43,830 nucleotides of DNA from Bacteroidota bacterium (GTDB lineage: Bacteria; Bacteroidota; Bacteroidia; Sphingobacteriales; Sphingobacteriaceae), in assembly GCA_013288685.1 (NCBI GenBank), contig JABDBM010000029.1, forward strand, positions 1 through 43,830, given 5' to 3'. The translations under genes were made by a program, and so were the position numbers. Below are positions 34,953-43,422 of the stretch, one piece after another; position 1 is the first letter of the stretch, and each line of letters begins with the position of its first letter. The notes below the pieces were generated by a model. It did not search any database, was not told where the DNA came from, and was given only the letters and a program-made list of their open reading frames with translations.

Positions 34953-36191
34953 ATGAAAACATTTATTTTAACCTGCTCTTTGAGCATCATTTTATTTTCG
35001 CTGCAAGCGCAGACAAGCAATTCCGTGAATATTGGTACTATAGACAGTATCCGTTCAAAGCTTCTAAACGAACAAAGGAAAATTTGGGTACATGTACCTG
35101 CATCCGCAAACTTGAATAAGAAAAAAAAGTACCCTGTTGTTTATGTTTTGGATGCTGAGCGGTGTTTTACAGCTATTGTGGGGATGACCGACTACCTGAG
35201 TTCTGTCAATGGGAACGACATTTGCCCTGAAATGATAGTCGTCGGGATACCCAACACTAACCGCACAAGAGACCTTACCCCAACCAGGGTGACCAGTGGC
35301 TTATTCATTAACGACAATATGGCCAAATATTCCGGTGGCGGCGAAACATTTACTGCATTTATCGAAAATGAAGTGGCGCCCCACATTGATTCAATATATC
35401 CAACCCTCTCTTACCGGTTACTCGTCGGACATTCATTGGGAGGCATAATGGCCATCAACGCGCTGGTACATCACAAAAACTTATTCAGGGGTTATATCGT
35501 CATTGACCCAAGTATGTGGTGGGATAATCAAAAACTCCTGCATGAAACACGAAAAACCTTACAAACCAATACATACCCCAGGGTATCGCTGTTTTTAGGT
35601 ATGGCCAATACACTTCCTCCCGGAATGGATACCGTATCAATTAAAAACGATACGACTTCCGGGAGCATTCATTCCCGCTCCATACTTCAACTACGCGATT
35701 ATATAATAGGCAGCCGGGGAGGCCTCATAGCAAATTTTAAATATTATAATGAAGACTCACATGGCTCGGTTTTTTTGCTTGCGGCCTATGATGCCCTCCA
35801 TTTTATTTTTAAGGATTATGCATTAAAAATGCAGGATAGCTATTTCACCGACCCTGCTTTCCCATTGGCCCCTTATTTAAAAGACCATTTTAAAAATTTA
35901 ACTTCAAAATACGGGATCACAGCGGAAGATGGCAGTATGATGTTGCCACCCGAAGATTTGGTAAACAACCTTGGCTTTTTTGTGCTTGGCAAAAATGAGT
36001 TTGATAAGGCTGAAGCTATGTTTAAAATGAACATACTAAATTATCCGGGGAGCCCGCTGGCGTATACTTATCTTGGCGATTTGTATGTTGCGAAAGGCGA
36101 TAAAAAAAATGCGACAGAGAGTTACAAGAAAGCATTGTCGCTAAAGGAATCGCCTGAAACAAGGAAGAAATTAAGCAACCTGCAACAATAA
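34953..36191 (+). CDS. Secreted esterase of the IroE/esterase-D type with C-terminal TPR
   Basis: This is an exported serine esterase of 412 aa from the ATG at 34953. The signal sequence ends near LQAQ (residue 20). The alpha/beta esterase domain (about 25-290) has YPVVYVLDAE, the nucleophile Ser161 in GHSLGG and His270 in EDSHGS. This pattern fits the IroE/BesA group, which cleaves siderophore esters in some bacteria, though most members are uncharacterised. The last 70 or so residues (about 340-410) hold a tetratricopeptide pair (AYTYLGDLYVAKGDKKNATE), a fusion seen in Bacteroidota. The frame from 34929 would add an unlikely leader. A terminator follows at 36209. Confidence 0.88.
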   Translation: MKTFILTCSLSIILFSLQAQTSNSVNIGTIDSIRSKLLNEQRKIWVHVPASANLNKKKKYPVVYVLDAERCFTAIVGMTDYLSSVNGNDICPEMIVVGIPNTNRTRDLTPTRVTSGLFINDNMAKYSGGGETFTAFIENEVAPHIDSIYPTLSYRLLVGHSLGGIMAINALVHHKNLFRGYIVIDPSMWWDNQKLLHETRKTLQTNTYPRVSLFLGMANTLPPGMDTVSIKNDTTSGSIHSRSILQLRDYIIGSRGGLIANFKYYNEDSHGSVFLLAAYDALHFIFKDYALKMQDSYFTDPAFPLAPYLKDHFKNLTSKYGITAEDGSMMLPPEDLVNNLGFFVLGKNEFDKAEAMFKMNILNYPGSPLAYTYLGDLYVAKGDKKNATESYKKALSLKESPETRKKLSNLQQ

Positions 36192-36208
36192 CCGATAATT
36201 ATGAATTT

Positions 36209-36249
36209 AAACTATAAAGCCACCTGCGAAAGTGGAGGCTTTTTAGTTT
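36209..36249 (+). terminator. Terminator after the esterase-TPR gene
   Basis: AAACTATAAAGCC (36209-36221) pairs with GGCTTTTTAGTTT (36237-36249) with one mismatch; a short GTGG/CCAC inner stem is also present. Confidence 0.75.
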
Positions 36250-36284
36250 GGAACGATTGGCAGCCCGGCAGGTTTATAAACGTA

Positions 36285-36323
36285 AATAAACCCCGCAGGC
36301 TTGCTAAGCAAAGCGCTGCGGGG
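36285..36323 (-). terminator. Terminator after the YiaA-like gene
   Basis: CCCCGCAG (36291-36298) and CTGCGGGG (36316-36323) are perfect arms; on the minus strand TTTATTTA follows. It lies 15 bases after the stop codon. Confidence 0.75.
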
Positions 36324-36337
36324 CGGCAACCGCTACG

Positions 36338-36808
36338 TTACAGTTCTTTATCGTCAATCAATTTTGCGTCGCGGGTGTTTTTTTGTACGGCGATGGCTGA
36401 GAACATGCTCAGGCAGAAGGCCATAGCGTAAAAGCCTTTTTCACTTGGGGCGAGATTAGCATTCCACAGGCCAATGGTCAGCAGGATCATTGCTGCAATA
36501 GTGGCAAACCAGCTCAGGCCGTAGTAAAGGTCTGTAACGGCAAGTCCTTCGGACCTGTCCCTCACACTTTTTTGTACGGAGATTACTGCGAATAAGCCAA
36601 ACAATAAAATAGTGAAATAATAACCTTTTTCGTTTAATGCTATACTTGCATTTGATAAACCAATGCAATATCCGGCTATCCCTATTAATAGGGCAAACCA
36701 GGAGGCCCCTATAAAGGCGGCAGTTGGTTTAAATGGGTTTCTTCTAACCTTGTCACCATATTTTGCAATGGGTGAATTTTCTTCTGTTTTGTGTTGTAGC
36801 GTTTCCAT
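36338..36808 (-). CDS. yiaA: YiaA/YiaB two-helix-domain inner membrane protein
   Basis: This is a small inner-membrane protein of 156 aa from the ATG at 36808. It has two tandem copies of the YiaAB two-helix domain, four membrane segments in all. The halves are visibly related: ASWFALLIGIAGYCIGL and LSWFATIAAMILLTIGL open each copy, and AVISVQKSVRD and SAIAVQKNTRD close them. Residues 1-35 are soluble. The family's role is not established. The divergent neighbour at 36940 shares an intergenic region with a perfect inverted repeat (36884-36908). A start at 36841 is possible but adds a His/Lys-rich leader that I think is untranslated. Confidence 0.88.
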   Translation of the reverse strand: METLQHKTEENSPIAKYGDKVRRNPFKPTAAFIGASWFALLIGIAGYCIGLSNASIALNEKGYYFTILLFGLFAVISVQKSVRDRSEGLAVTDLYYGLSWFATIAAMILLTIGLWNANLAPSEKGFYAMAFCLSMFSAIAVQKNTRDAKLIDDKEL

Positions 36809-36883
36809 TTTTATTTTGTTTTTGTGATTTGTATGGAACAAATGTCGGTTGTAAAGCGCACCTGCAAAAGGTAGAATATGAAT

Positions 36884-36908
36884 ATTACTGACGATATAAA
36901 TCAGTAAT
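36884..36908. promoter_or_regulatory. Inverted repeat in the divergent yiaA / 36940 region (operator candidate)
   Basis: ATTACTGA (36884-36891) and TCAGTAAT (36901-36908) are perfect arms 9 bases apart. They lie upstream of a weak TACCTTTA box (36914-36921) facing the 36940 gene. Confidence 0.4.
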
Positions 36909-36939
36909 TTAACTACCTTTATCGCATTAATATAGCTAC

Positions 36940-38451
36940 ATGGACGCTCTTTCGGAATTAGTTAACCTGCTCAATAGTACCGACAAAACCCTCTTTAGGC
37001 AGTTTTTACAGCGAAAAAACAAACGAGGCGATGTGAAAAATTTAGCTTTACTTGATTTGATAGAAACTGACGATATAGATGGCATAAACAAGCTTTACCA
37101 TCCGGAGAAAAACAACGATGCATACCATGCCCTGCGTAAAAGGCTGCAAGACAATTTACTACTATTCTTGTCGCAGAAAACCTTTGAAAGTAGCCATTCT
37201 GATACGTATGACGCGCTGCGCCTGGTTGTGGTGGGGCGCTTTTTGTTGGAAAACGATGCAGTCAGGATAGCGTTCAAATGTTTGGATAAGGCTGAACGGT
37301 TGGCCGAAGAGTTAGAACAATTTAATTTGCTGAACGAGCTGTTGCTATTGAAGCTGCAATACGCCCATCTCGCGGAAGCAGAAGACCTCGAAAGTTTAAC
37401 AGTCCGCTTCTTACAGAACCAGTCGCACATGCAACGCGAGGCTAAGCTTAATATGGCCTATGCATTTTTGAGGCAGGAACTGCAGGAGATACACCTGAAA
37501 GGAAAGATCGTTAATTTGACAACCCTGGTTATAACGACGATCCGGAAATACAAAATTTCCGCACAGGATTTGATGACCTATAAGTCCATTTACCAAATTC
37601 TTTTCATAGCCAATGAATACGCCGCTATACAGCAGAATTATGGCTTAATAGAACGTTATATCAACCGGACGAATCAATTTATGCAGGGCCAGGCGCATAA
37701 AAAGCAGTCCTATCTTTTTTACCATATCTCCATCCTGTATTTTTTGGCGAACTTTCATCTAAGGCGAAAGAACTTCGCAGGAAGTACTTCCTGGCTTAAG
37801 GAAATGATGGATTTAATGTTAACAGATAGCCGCTATTACGCGCTGTTTTATTTGCGCCATCAGTTACTTGCTGCACTCAACCTGTTCTATACAGGCTTTG
37901 CCGATAAGGCGATTGCGCTGTTACAGCAATCGCTGTCCAAAACAAAGCATCGGTCTAAACCGGAAGATATTGAAGATTTACGAATATGCCTGGCCATGTT
38001 TTTAGCCCTGTGCAATGACCGGGGAAGTTTGAAACAACTCACTTTACTAACACGCACCGATGCCTGGTACGAGAAAAAAATGGGCATGTTGTGGACCATC
38101 CGAAAAAACCTGATGGAAATTTTGGTTTATGCACAGTTCGAAAACATCGAGCTTGCCATGTCGCGCCTGCACAGCTTCCGGCGCCGGTATAAAAAGTATC
38201 TGCTGAAAACTTCGGAGGAACGCGTGCTGTTGTTTCTGAGGCTGGTTGAAAAACACCTCCAAAACCCCGATGCGGCATTTGAACCAGCGTACAGAAAGAC
38301 GGTTTTAAACCTGGTCGGCACTACCCAAAATAACGACATTTTCAATTTGAGCTTTATTGCCTGGTTGATAGCACGCTGGGAGAAAAAAACAGCCTATCAA
38401 GTGGTGCTGACACTCATTCAGGATGAGAAAGCTTCGCCCAATAATACGTAA
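36940..38451 (+). CDS. Uncharacterised helical-repeat (TPR-like) protein
   Basis: I do not recognise a named family. The 503-aa product has no signal peptide and appears almost entirely helical, with alternating amphipathic helices of the solenoid kind. Examples are AFKCLDKAERLAEELEQFNLLNELLLLKLQYAHLAEAEDLE (about 105-145) and AIALLQQSLSKTKHRSKPEDI. The N-terminal 80 residues (LVNLLNSTDKTLFRQFLQRKNKRGDVK, then YHALRKRLQDNLLLFLSQK) look like a separate small domain. Such proteins occur as single copies in Bacteroidota. Codon use matches the neighbours, so it is a genuine gene. It may serve as a scaffold, but no partner is indicated. A MITE-like repeat begins 48 bases after its stop. Confidence 0.75.
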   Translation: MDALSELVNLLNSTDKTLFRQFLQRKNKRGDVKNLALLDLIETDDIDGINKLYHPEKNNDAYHALRKRLQDNLLLFLSQKTFESSHSDTYDALRLVVVGRFLLENDAVRIAFKCLDKAERLAEELEQFNLLNELLLLKLQYAHLAEAEDLESLTVRFLQNQSHMQREAKLNMAYAFLRQELQEIHLKGKIVNLTTLVITTIRKYKISAQDLMTYKSIYQILFIANEYAAIQQNYGLIERYINRTNQFMQGQAHKKQSYLFYHISILYFLANFHLRRKNFAGSTSWLKEMMDLMLTDSRYYALFYLRHQLLAALNLFYTGFADKAIALLQQSLSKTKHRSKPEDIEDLRICLAMFLALCNDRGSLKQLTLLTRTDAWYEKKMGMLWTIRKNLMEILVYAQFENIELAMSRLHSFRRRYKKYLLKTSEERVLLFLRLVEKHLQNPDAAFEPAYRKTVLNLVGTTQNNDIFNLSFIAWLIARWEKKTAYQVVLTLIQDEKASPNNT

Positions 38452-38498
38452 CAGGTTTGGAAACAGTCCAGTTTTCACAGGCGAACCGGCTCCACTAA

Positions 38499-38707
38499 TT
38501 AAATTAACGTGAGTTCGATACAAGCAAACGTACGCCTCACTCCAAACCATCTCCAGGGTAGAGGGCTTAAAAAGCGTAATACGCGACCACTAGTCGCTCT
38601 CCAAAGGAGAGTGACGCTGTTAAAGTCCTCTCCTTTGGAGAGGATTTAGGTAAGGCGTGATAGCGTTTGTTAGTACCGATCATTACCTCGAACCCACGTT
38701 AAATTAA
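38499..38707. mobile_element. MITE-like palindromic element (non-autonomous, no transposase)
   Basis: Terminal arms TTAAATTAACGTGAGTTCGA (38499-38518) and its inverted form at 38688-38707 match at 18 of 20 positions. Subterminal parts are also inverted (CGCCTCACTCC at 38533 against GGTAAGGCG near 38648). The core holds the palindromes CTCTCCAAAGGAGAG (38597-38611) and CTCTCCTTTGGAGAG (38628-38642). It fills most of the 320-base gap 38452-38771. A partial copy is at 40652-40700. Confidence 0.75.
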
Positions 38708-38771
38708 TCACGTAAATGTTCTTTAGTTTTGCAAAATGGAATTCCTTTAATCCATTTGCAAAAATATCATC

Positions 38772-39911
38772 ATGACAAACTATCTATCGCAGAAGACAAA
38801 AAATAACAGCATGGCTAAATTGGGCATTCTTATTGTTTCGCTGTTACTATCCATGTATACATCTGCGCAACAGGCAACCGTTACCGGCGTAGTTCCGCAA
38901 GAATTTTTCGGCAAATCCATCAAACTTACCCTCATCAATTATGAAACCCGTAATGATAAAGTTGTACAGGAAGCCAATATCAGCCAGCATGGCAAGTTTA
39001 CGCTAATCATCAAATTAAAAGAGCCTGAAATTTATGACCTTAGCGTAGATAATTCGAGCCTTGTTCAGGTACTGGCTAAACCGGGTGACAAAATCCATCT
39101 TAACATTACTAAAGACAATATTCAGGTTTCGGGTTCAAAAGAAACGCAATATCTTATTGATTACGAGGCGAACCGGAAAAAGGTATTCAACAAATATTTA
39201 AAGCGGACTTATGATTCATCGGAAGTTGCGGTTAAAAGTGGTGACAAAGAAAAAATTGAATATTGGAATGTGGAACATGAAAAAGCATCCGAAAATTATA
39301 AAGCAGAACTGGCGCAATGGGTGCAACAACCTTTTTTTATCAATTCGCTGGCGGCAGTACATCATAGCATCCGTTGGAATCCGGAAACCGATACTGCGCT
39401 AATGAACCAGATGGTATCCATCTATCAGCAAAAATATCCGAGATATGATCTCACCCGGCAGCTGGTGAATAAAGTAAATGCTACCAAACGGATTGCCCTC
39501 GGCGCCATAGCGCCAGGTTTTATTTCGGCGGATACTGCAGGTAATAAAATCGATTTGAAAAGCTATCGGGGTAAATACACACTGGTTGAGTTCTGGGCCT
39601 CGTGGTGTGCCCCCTGCCGGGAAGAAAGCCCTACTTTAGTAAGGCTGTACAATGAATATAAGGACAAAGGCTTTACAATATTTAGTGTCTCTATTGATAA
39701 AAATACAACATCGTGGAAAAATGCCATTCACCAGGATGGATATACCTGGGGAAACGTATGTGATTTGAACGGATACGGAGGCCCCACCGCGGCATTATAT
39801 ACGGTAACCGCTATTCCAAATAGCTTCCTGCTGGATAAAAACGGAAGGATCATCGCTAAAAACCTTCGGGGTAAAAACCTGGAAAGCAAACTTGCAGAGC
39901 TGATGAAGTAA
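38772..39911 (+). CDS. TlpA-family thiol-disulfide oxidoreductase with N-terminal DUF4369 domain
   Basis: This is an exported thioredoxin-like protein of 379 aa. The signal sequence lies at residues 14-33 (MAKLGILIVSLLLSMYTSAQ), so translation may begin at 38772 or at 38811. Residues about 34-115 resemble the DUF4369 domain common in Bacteroidota TlpA proteins (TVTGVVPQEFFGKSIKLTL). A helical linker follows. The thioredoxin domain starts near 235 and has the redox pair CAPC (Cys279, Cys282) in FWASWCAPCREES. AIPNSFLLDKNGRI has the cis-Pro loop. It probably reduces disulfides in the periplasm, for example for cytochrome maturation. It lies 109 bases upstream of a secreted peroxiredoxin gene. 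Confidence 0.92.
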   Translation: MTNYLSQKTKNNSMAKLGILIVSLLLSMYTSAQQATVTGVVPQEFFGKSIKLTLINYETRNDKVVQEANISQHGKFTLIIKLKEPEIYDLSVDNSSLVQVLAKPGDKIHLNITKDNIQVSGSKETQYLIDYEANRKKVFNKYLKRTYDSSEVAVKSGDKEKIEYWNVEHEKASENYKAELAQWVQQPFFINSLAAVHHSIRWNPETDTALMNQMVSIYQQKYPRYDLTRQLVNKVNATKRIALGAIAPGFISADTAGNKIDLKSYRGKYTLVEFWASWCAPCREESPTLVRLYNEYKDKGFTIFSVSIDKNTTSWKNAIHQDGYTWGNVCDLNGYGGPTAALYTVTAIPNSFLLDKNGRIIAKNLRGKNLESKLAELMK

Positions 39912-40020
39912 TATTGTATGCCCGGCAGCACAGTAAAATTTTGATGACATAAGGCTTGATTCTCCACAAACTATTGTAGCTTTGATAAACAAAACCATTA
40001 TTGACTCAAAACTATCCGCC

Positions 40021-40623
40021 ATGTACAAAAAATATTATTGCTTATCTTTCTTAATTTTCAGCTTTTCACTCCTGGTAACCCGGTCGGCCTTTGCCCAAGT
40101 GGCGACATTGTCAAAAGGAGACGCAGCACCGGTGTTTAACGCCCAGGCCAGTCTTGCGGGCAGCGCCTTTGATTTTTCGTTAAAGGCAGCCCTTGCTAAA
40201 GGTTCCGTTGTGATTTATTTCTATCCTTCTGCCTATACCGGCGGATGTGATGCGGAAGCACATGCCTTCGCCGAACTCAGCGATAAATTTGCAGCGGCCG
40301 GAGCTACCATTATCGGTGTTTCTGCCGACGATATCCAGCGGCTGAATACATTTTCTTCCGATCCGAATTACTGTGCAGGCAAGTTTGCCGTAGCATCAGA
40401 TGCTGATGGTAAAATTGCAGCATCATACGGCCTTACAATGGGAGCAGCAAAGCTTGGGATTAAAGACGTGCGCGGCATGGATCTTAACCACGGTTTCATC
40501 CCCCGAACCACTTTCGTGATAGGCAAGGACGGTAAAATTGTAGCGGTGTTTTCATCAACAGCCGATCATATTTCACCTACCGACCATGTTGATAAAGCGC
40601 TGGCAATTGTAAAGGGTTTATAA
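40021..40623 (+). CDS. Secreted peroxiredoxin (AhpC/TSA family, BCP-like)
   Basis: This is a thiol peroxidase of 200 aa with a signal peptide (cleavage near AFAQ, residue 26), so probably periplasmic. The peroxidatic Cys is Cys76 in FYPSAYTGGCDAEAHAF, where the usual TPxCT reads TGGCD, so the conserved Pro and Thr around it are changed. Cys118 in DPNYCAGKF is the candidate resolving Cys. GFIPRTTFVIGKDGKI is the typical C-terminal strand pair. A frame-open start at 39982 would only add a non-conserved leader. Together with the upstream TlpA gene it forms a plausible periplasmic redox pair: TlpA could recycle the peroxiredoxin. Confidence 0.9.
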   Translation: MYKKYYCLSFLIFSFSLLVTRSAFAQVATLSKGDAAPVFNAQASLAGSAFDFSLKAALAKGSVVIYFYPSAYTGGCDAEAHAFAELSDKFAAAGATIIGVSADDIQRLNTFSSDPNYCAGKFAVASDADGKIAASYGLTMGAAKLGIKDVRGMDLNHGFIPRTTFVIGKDGKIVAVFSSTADHISPTDHVDKALAIVKGL

Positions 40624-40649
40624 TACAAAACGACATCTCGATATAAATT

Positions 40650-41894
40650 TTAAGCCCCTCTCCTTTGGAGAGGGGTTTGGGGTGAGGCGTATGTGCGATA
40701 GCGCACCAACAATGCGCTTGCTATGGCTACCAGACATAAAGCCAGCATTAAATCCAAACCGCTTTTAAAACTGCCGCTTACCTTGCGCAGGGTGCCCAGC
40801 ACAATCGCCCCGGTGCTGCCGGCCAGTTCGTCAATCATGGTGACTATGCCTAAAACCGAGCCGTAGCGTTTGCCGCTATAGATACCGGCAACCCACACCT
40901 GTATAATGGTGAATGACCCGCCAAAGCCAAAGCCCGCAATTAAGGCAAAGGCAATCAATAACGAATTATTGGCGCTTAATTCGGCAAGCATAAAAAAACC
41001 GACAGCCATAATGGAAATGGCCGATATCATGATATACTCTTTGGTGATTCTGTCGCTCAGGTAGCCAAAAAACAATTTGCCGGCTATAGCCATCATCGAA
41101 AAATACCCCAGCAATTTGGCCGCAGTGGCGGGAGTTTGCCCCAAATCTTTCATAACAAATCCGTGATTTTGCAGGTATCCCTTTATGCAGAACCATAATA
41201 TCCCGGTAACTATTAATACCAGGTAAAACGTATAGGAGCGCAAAGCATCGCCGAGGGACAGGTTCGGTTTACCGGGTTGTATATTGGGCCTGTCGGGGAA
41301 ATGGCGCCCATCGGTAACAGTGCCAATTGCGGCAGGTTCCGCTTTGATTAAGAATAACGGGGGTAGCAGCATTATGGCCGACGTAATGCCCAAATACAGG
41401 CAGGCTTTTTGCCACTCGGAGCCCGCCATTACCGCAATGCGGGGAAAAATGATGCCGCCCAGGCTCGAGCCCAAAATCACAATGCCGGTGGCCAGGCCCT
41501 TGTAATGATGGAACCATTTATTTACCAGGTACATAAATGAAATAATACCGGCAAGCGACATGCAAATGCCATATAATATATAAAACACGCACAACGCGGT
41601 ATAGCTGGTGATATAGGCCTGCAAAAATATTAACCCCACAGCCCCGAAAGCGCCAATTGCAATAACCGTACGCGGGTTCCACCTATCCAGCAGGCGGCCA
41701 ACAAAAGGCGAGGTAATGGCGATGGTTAAAAACAGGAGCGTAGGCAGGAAAGCTGCGCTCTGCGGATCGAGGCCAAAGGATTTGATTTGCAGGGGCCGCA
41801 TTACCGTTAAAGCATAAGCACCCACACCATTGGTGGTAGCATACATCAGCGTTAAGCCCGCCAGCATGAACCAGCCGTAGAAAATATTTTTCAT
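40650..41894 (-). CDS. MFS transporter, OFA-like (oxalate/formate antiporter family type)
   Basis: This is an inner-membrane transporter of 414 aa with about twelve segments. It begins with GWFMLAGLTLMYATTNGVGAY, typical of the OFA/monocarboxylate group. The sugar-porter-like motif GRLLDRWNPRTV (about 65-76) follows TM2, and GYLSDRITKEY follows TM8. The substrate is unknown; an organic acid is likely. The final residues (YASPQTPLQRRGA) and the stop codon are encoded by a partial copy of the MITE-like repeat, so the original C-terminus was replaced. No partner genes are near; the flanks are a convergent peroxiredoxin gene and a long non-coding gap. Confidence 0.88.
   Translation of the reverse strand: MKNIFYGWFMLAGLTLMYATTNGVGAYALTVMRPLQIKSFGLDPQSAAFLPTLLFLTIAITSPFVGRLLDRWNPRTVIAIGAFGAVGLIFLQAYITSYTALCVFYILYGICMSLAGIISFMYLVNKWFHHYKGLATGIVILGSSLGGIIFPRIAVMAGSEWQKACLYLGITSAIMLLPPLFLIKAEPAAIGTVTDGRHFPDRPNIQPGKPNLSLGDALRSYTFYLVLIVTGILWFCIKGYLQNHGFVMKDLGQTPATAAKLLGYFSMMAIAGKLFFGYLSDRITKEYIMISAISIMAVGFFMLAELSANNSLLIAFALIAGFGFGGSFTIIQVWVAGIYSGKRYGSVLGIVTMIDELAGSTGAIVLGTLRKVSGSFKSGLDLMLALCLVAIASALLVRYRTYASPQTPLQRRGA
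40652..40700. repeat. Partial copy of the MITE-like element at the MFS gene end
   Basis: AAGCCCCTCTCCTTTGGAGA (40652-40671) and GGTGAGGCG with GCGATAGCG nearby match the core of 38499-38707. The MFS stop codon and last dozen codons lie inside it. Confidence 0.8.
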
Positions 41895-42243
41895 ATAAGC
41901 TAAAAAAACTTTAATGGGAATTGAGTCCGAAGATACAATTTAGGGCAATCAGTTAAGTGTGTTAAAATTATTATTGCGCGTTGTTTTGCGCCCCCCGAAC
42001 CCGGAGCGTTTACATCACACACACGCCCACCCATTTTAAAGTGCGTAATTAACTGATAATAAATTATTTCATTTTTAACTATAGGTTAAATTTGTGTAAA
42101 TAATTAATAATCAAGCGTTTAATTTTTAGGCTCATTATAAGTAGTGTTTAACTTGATATTCAATCGGTTACGCATATCCATCCGGACCGGGTTAAGGGAT
42201 TAATCCTGTTTTATGTTTACACTTAACCCTTAACCGGGCAGGG
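41895..42243. other. Non-coding gap of 349 bases with a boundary hairpin
   Basis: No gene is visible. The left part is AT-rich and should hold the MFS promoter. Near the right end CCGGGTTAAGGG (42187-42198) and CCCTTAACCGGG (42227-42238) form a 12-base stem with one mismatch, five bases before the stop codon of the GC-rich oxidoreductase gene. It may be that gene's terminator or a remnant of its insertion. Confidence 0.55.
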
Positions 42244-43161
42244 TTACGTTCGAACGCGGATGACCGACTTGCCTATGACCCGATTGGCCGGATTGAACGC
42301 AGTAACGGCGTCGTCGAGGGTAGCGATGTTGCCGATGTTCGCCCGCAAACGTCCCTCCCGGTACCGTTTGACTATTTCAGTCGATTGGGTGCGTTCGGGT
42401 TCGACGACAAAATCAATAGTCAGACCGCCATCAGGCCGCACGTCAGTCGGACCGGTGACCGTCACAAACGTTCCTCCGGTGCGAATTACGCCTGCAGACC
42501 GCTTTGCGATGTCGCCGCCGAGGACATCAAAAACCAAATCGACCCCGCCAATGTCTTGTAAGGCATCGGCATCAAGGTCAACGAATTCCTGTGCGCCGAA
42601 GTCGAGCGCCATCTGCCGGTGAGCAGCGCGCCCGGCGCCGATGACGTACGCACCGGCCTCACGTGCGAGCTGGACAGCCATCGAACCGACGATGCCGGCC
42701 GCGCCATTCACCAGGACAGTTTGCCCCGCCCGAAGGCGGCCATGCTCGAACAGCCCTTGCCATGCTGTCAGGCCAGGCATCACAAGGGCCGCGCCCGTTG
42801 TGAAGTCAACATCGCCAGGCAACGGCGCGAGGTTGCGCGCCTCGACGGCTACGTACTCCGCCAGGGTGCCATCGCGATACCAGTCCGTAAGTCCAAACAC
42901 GCGCTGCCCAATTGACAGGCCGGTTGTACCATAGCCGAGTGCGGTCACCACTCCAGCCAGTTCGTGACCGGGGATCGACGGCGTGCGGTCATGGCCGACA
43001 CGATCGGTCCACGTCGACGGCCACGACAACTCGTCGCCCGTGAAACTCGACGCGTGAACTTGAACAACCACGTCGTTTATCCCTGCCTGCGGGCTGGGCC
43101 GCTCTACTAATTTCGCCCCGGCTTTCCCGGCAGTTTGATCTGTCACTACCAAAGCTTTCAT
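42244..43161 (-). CDS. Zinc-independent quinone oxidoreductase / NADP-dependent MDR protein (probably acquired)
   Basis: This is a medium-chain reductase of 305 aa. The N-terminal catalytic domain has PGHELAGVV (about 65-73). The nucleotide-binding motif is NGAAGIVGSMAVQLA (about 152-166), the AxxGxxG form of quinone reductases that use NADPH. Cysteine zinc ligands are absent. It probably reduces quinones or enones. The coding DNA is strongly GC-rich (68 percent in the 60 bases from 42961) with G/C-ending codons, unlike every neighbour, and the protein resembles actinobacterial or proteobacterial homologues in style. I infer horizontal transfer. The start region (AGGAGGAATGTT) has a real Shine-Dalgarno sequence, also foreign here. 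Confidence 0.9.
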   Translation of the reverse strand: MKALVVTDQTAGKAGAKLVERPSPQAGINDVVVQVHASSFTGDELSWPSTWTDRVGHDRTPSIPGHELAGVVTALGYGTTGLSIGQRVFGLTDWYRDGTLAEYVAVEARNLAPLPGDVDFTTGAALVMPGLTAWQGLFEHGRLRAGQTVLVNGAAGIVGSMAVQLAREAGAYVIGAGRAAHRQMALDFGAQEFVDLDADALQDIGGVDLVFDVLGGDIAKRSAGVIRTGGTFVTVTGPTDVRPDGGLTIDFVVEPERTQSTEIVKRYREGRLRANIGNIATLDDAVTAFNPANRVIGKSVIRVRT

Positions 43162-43422
43162 AACATTCCTCCTTTTTTATTTATCAGCAAGTATCTCATC
43201 AATCAAGTAATATTGCTGTCTATTATCATATTCAATTTGTTAATGCCTATAAGGTTACCTTTGATTCCTTAACACCCCGACAAAATTAATTAGCAATCTG
43301 GTCACCTTAGTAGGCCAATTTCAAAATACATAGGGGTCCAGCTATGATTAACAAACTTTTTGAAATTTCGTTTAAAAAAGACGGGCAACAGACCCCCGCC
43401 TATTATTCGTAGCTTTATATCG

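Noticed and set aside
42260..42934. Plus-strand open frames opposite the GC-rich oxidoreductase gene
   Set aside because: High GC lengthens antisense frames; the minus frame carries all the family motifs.
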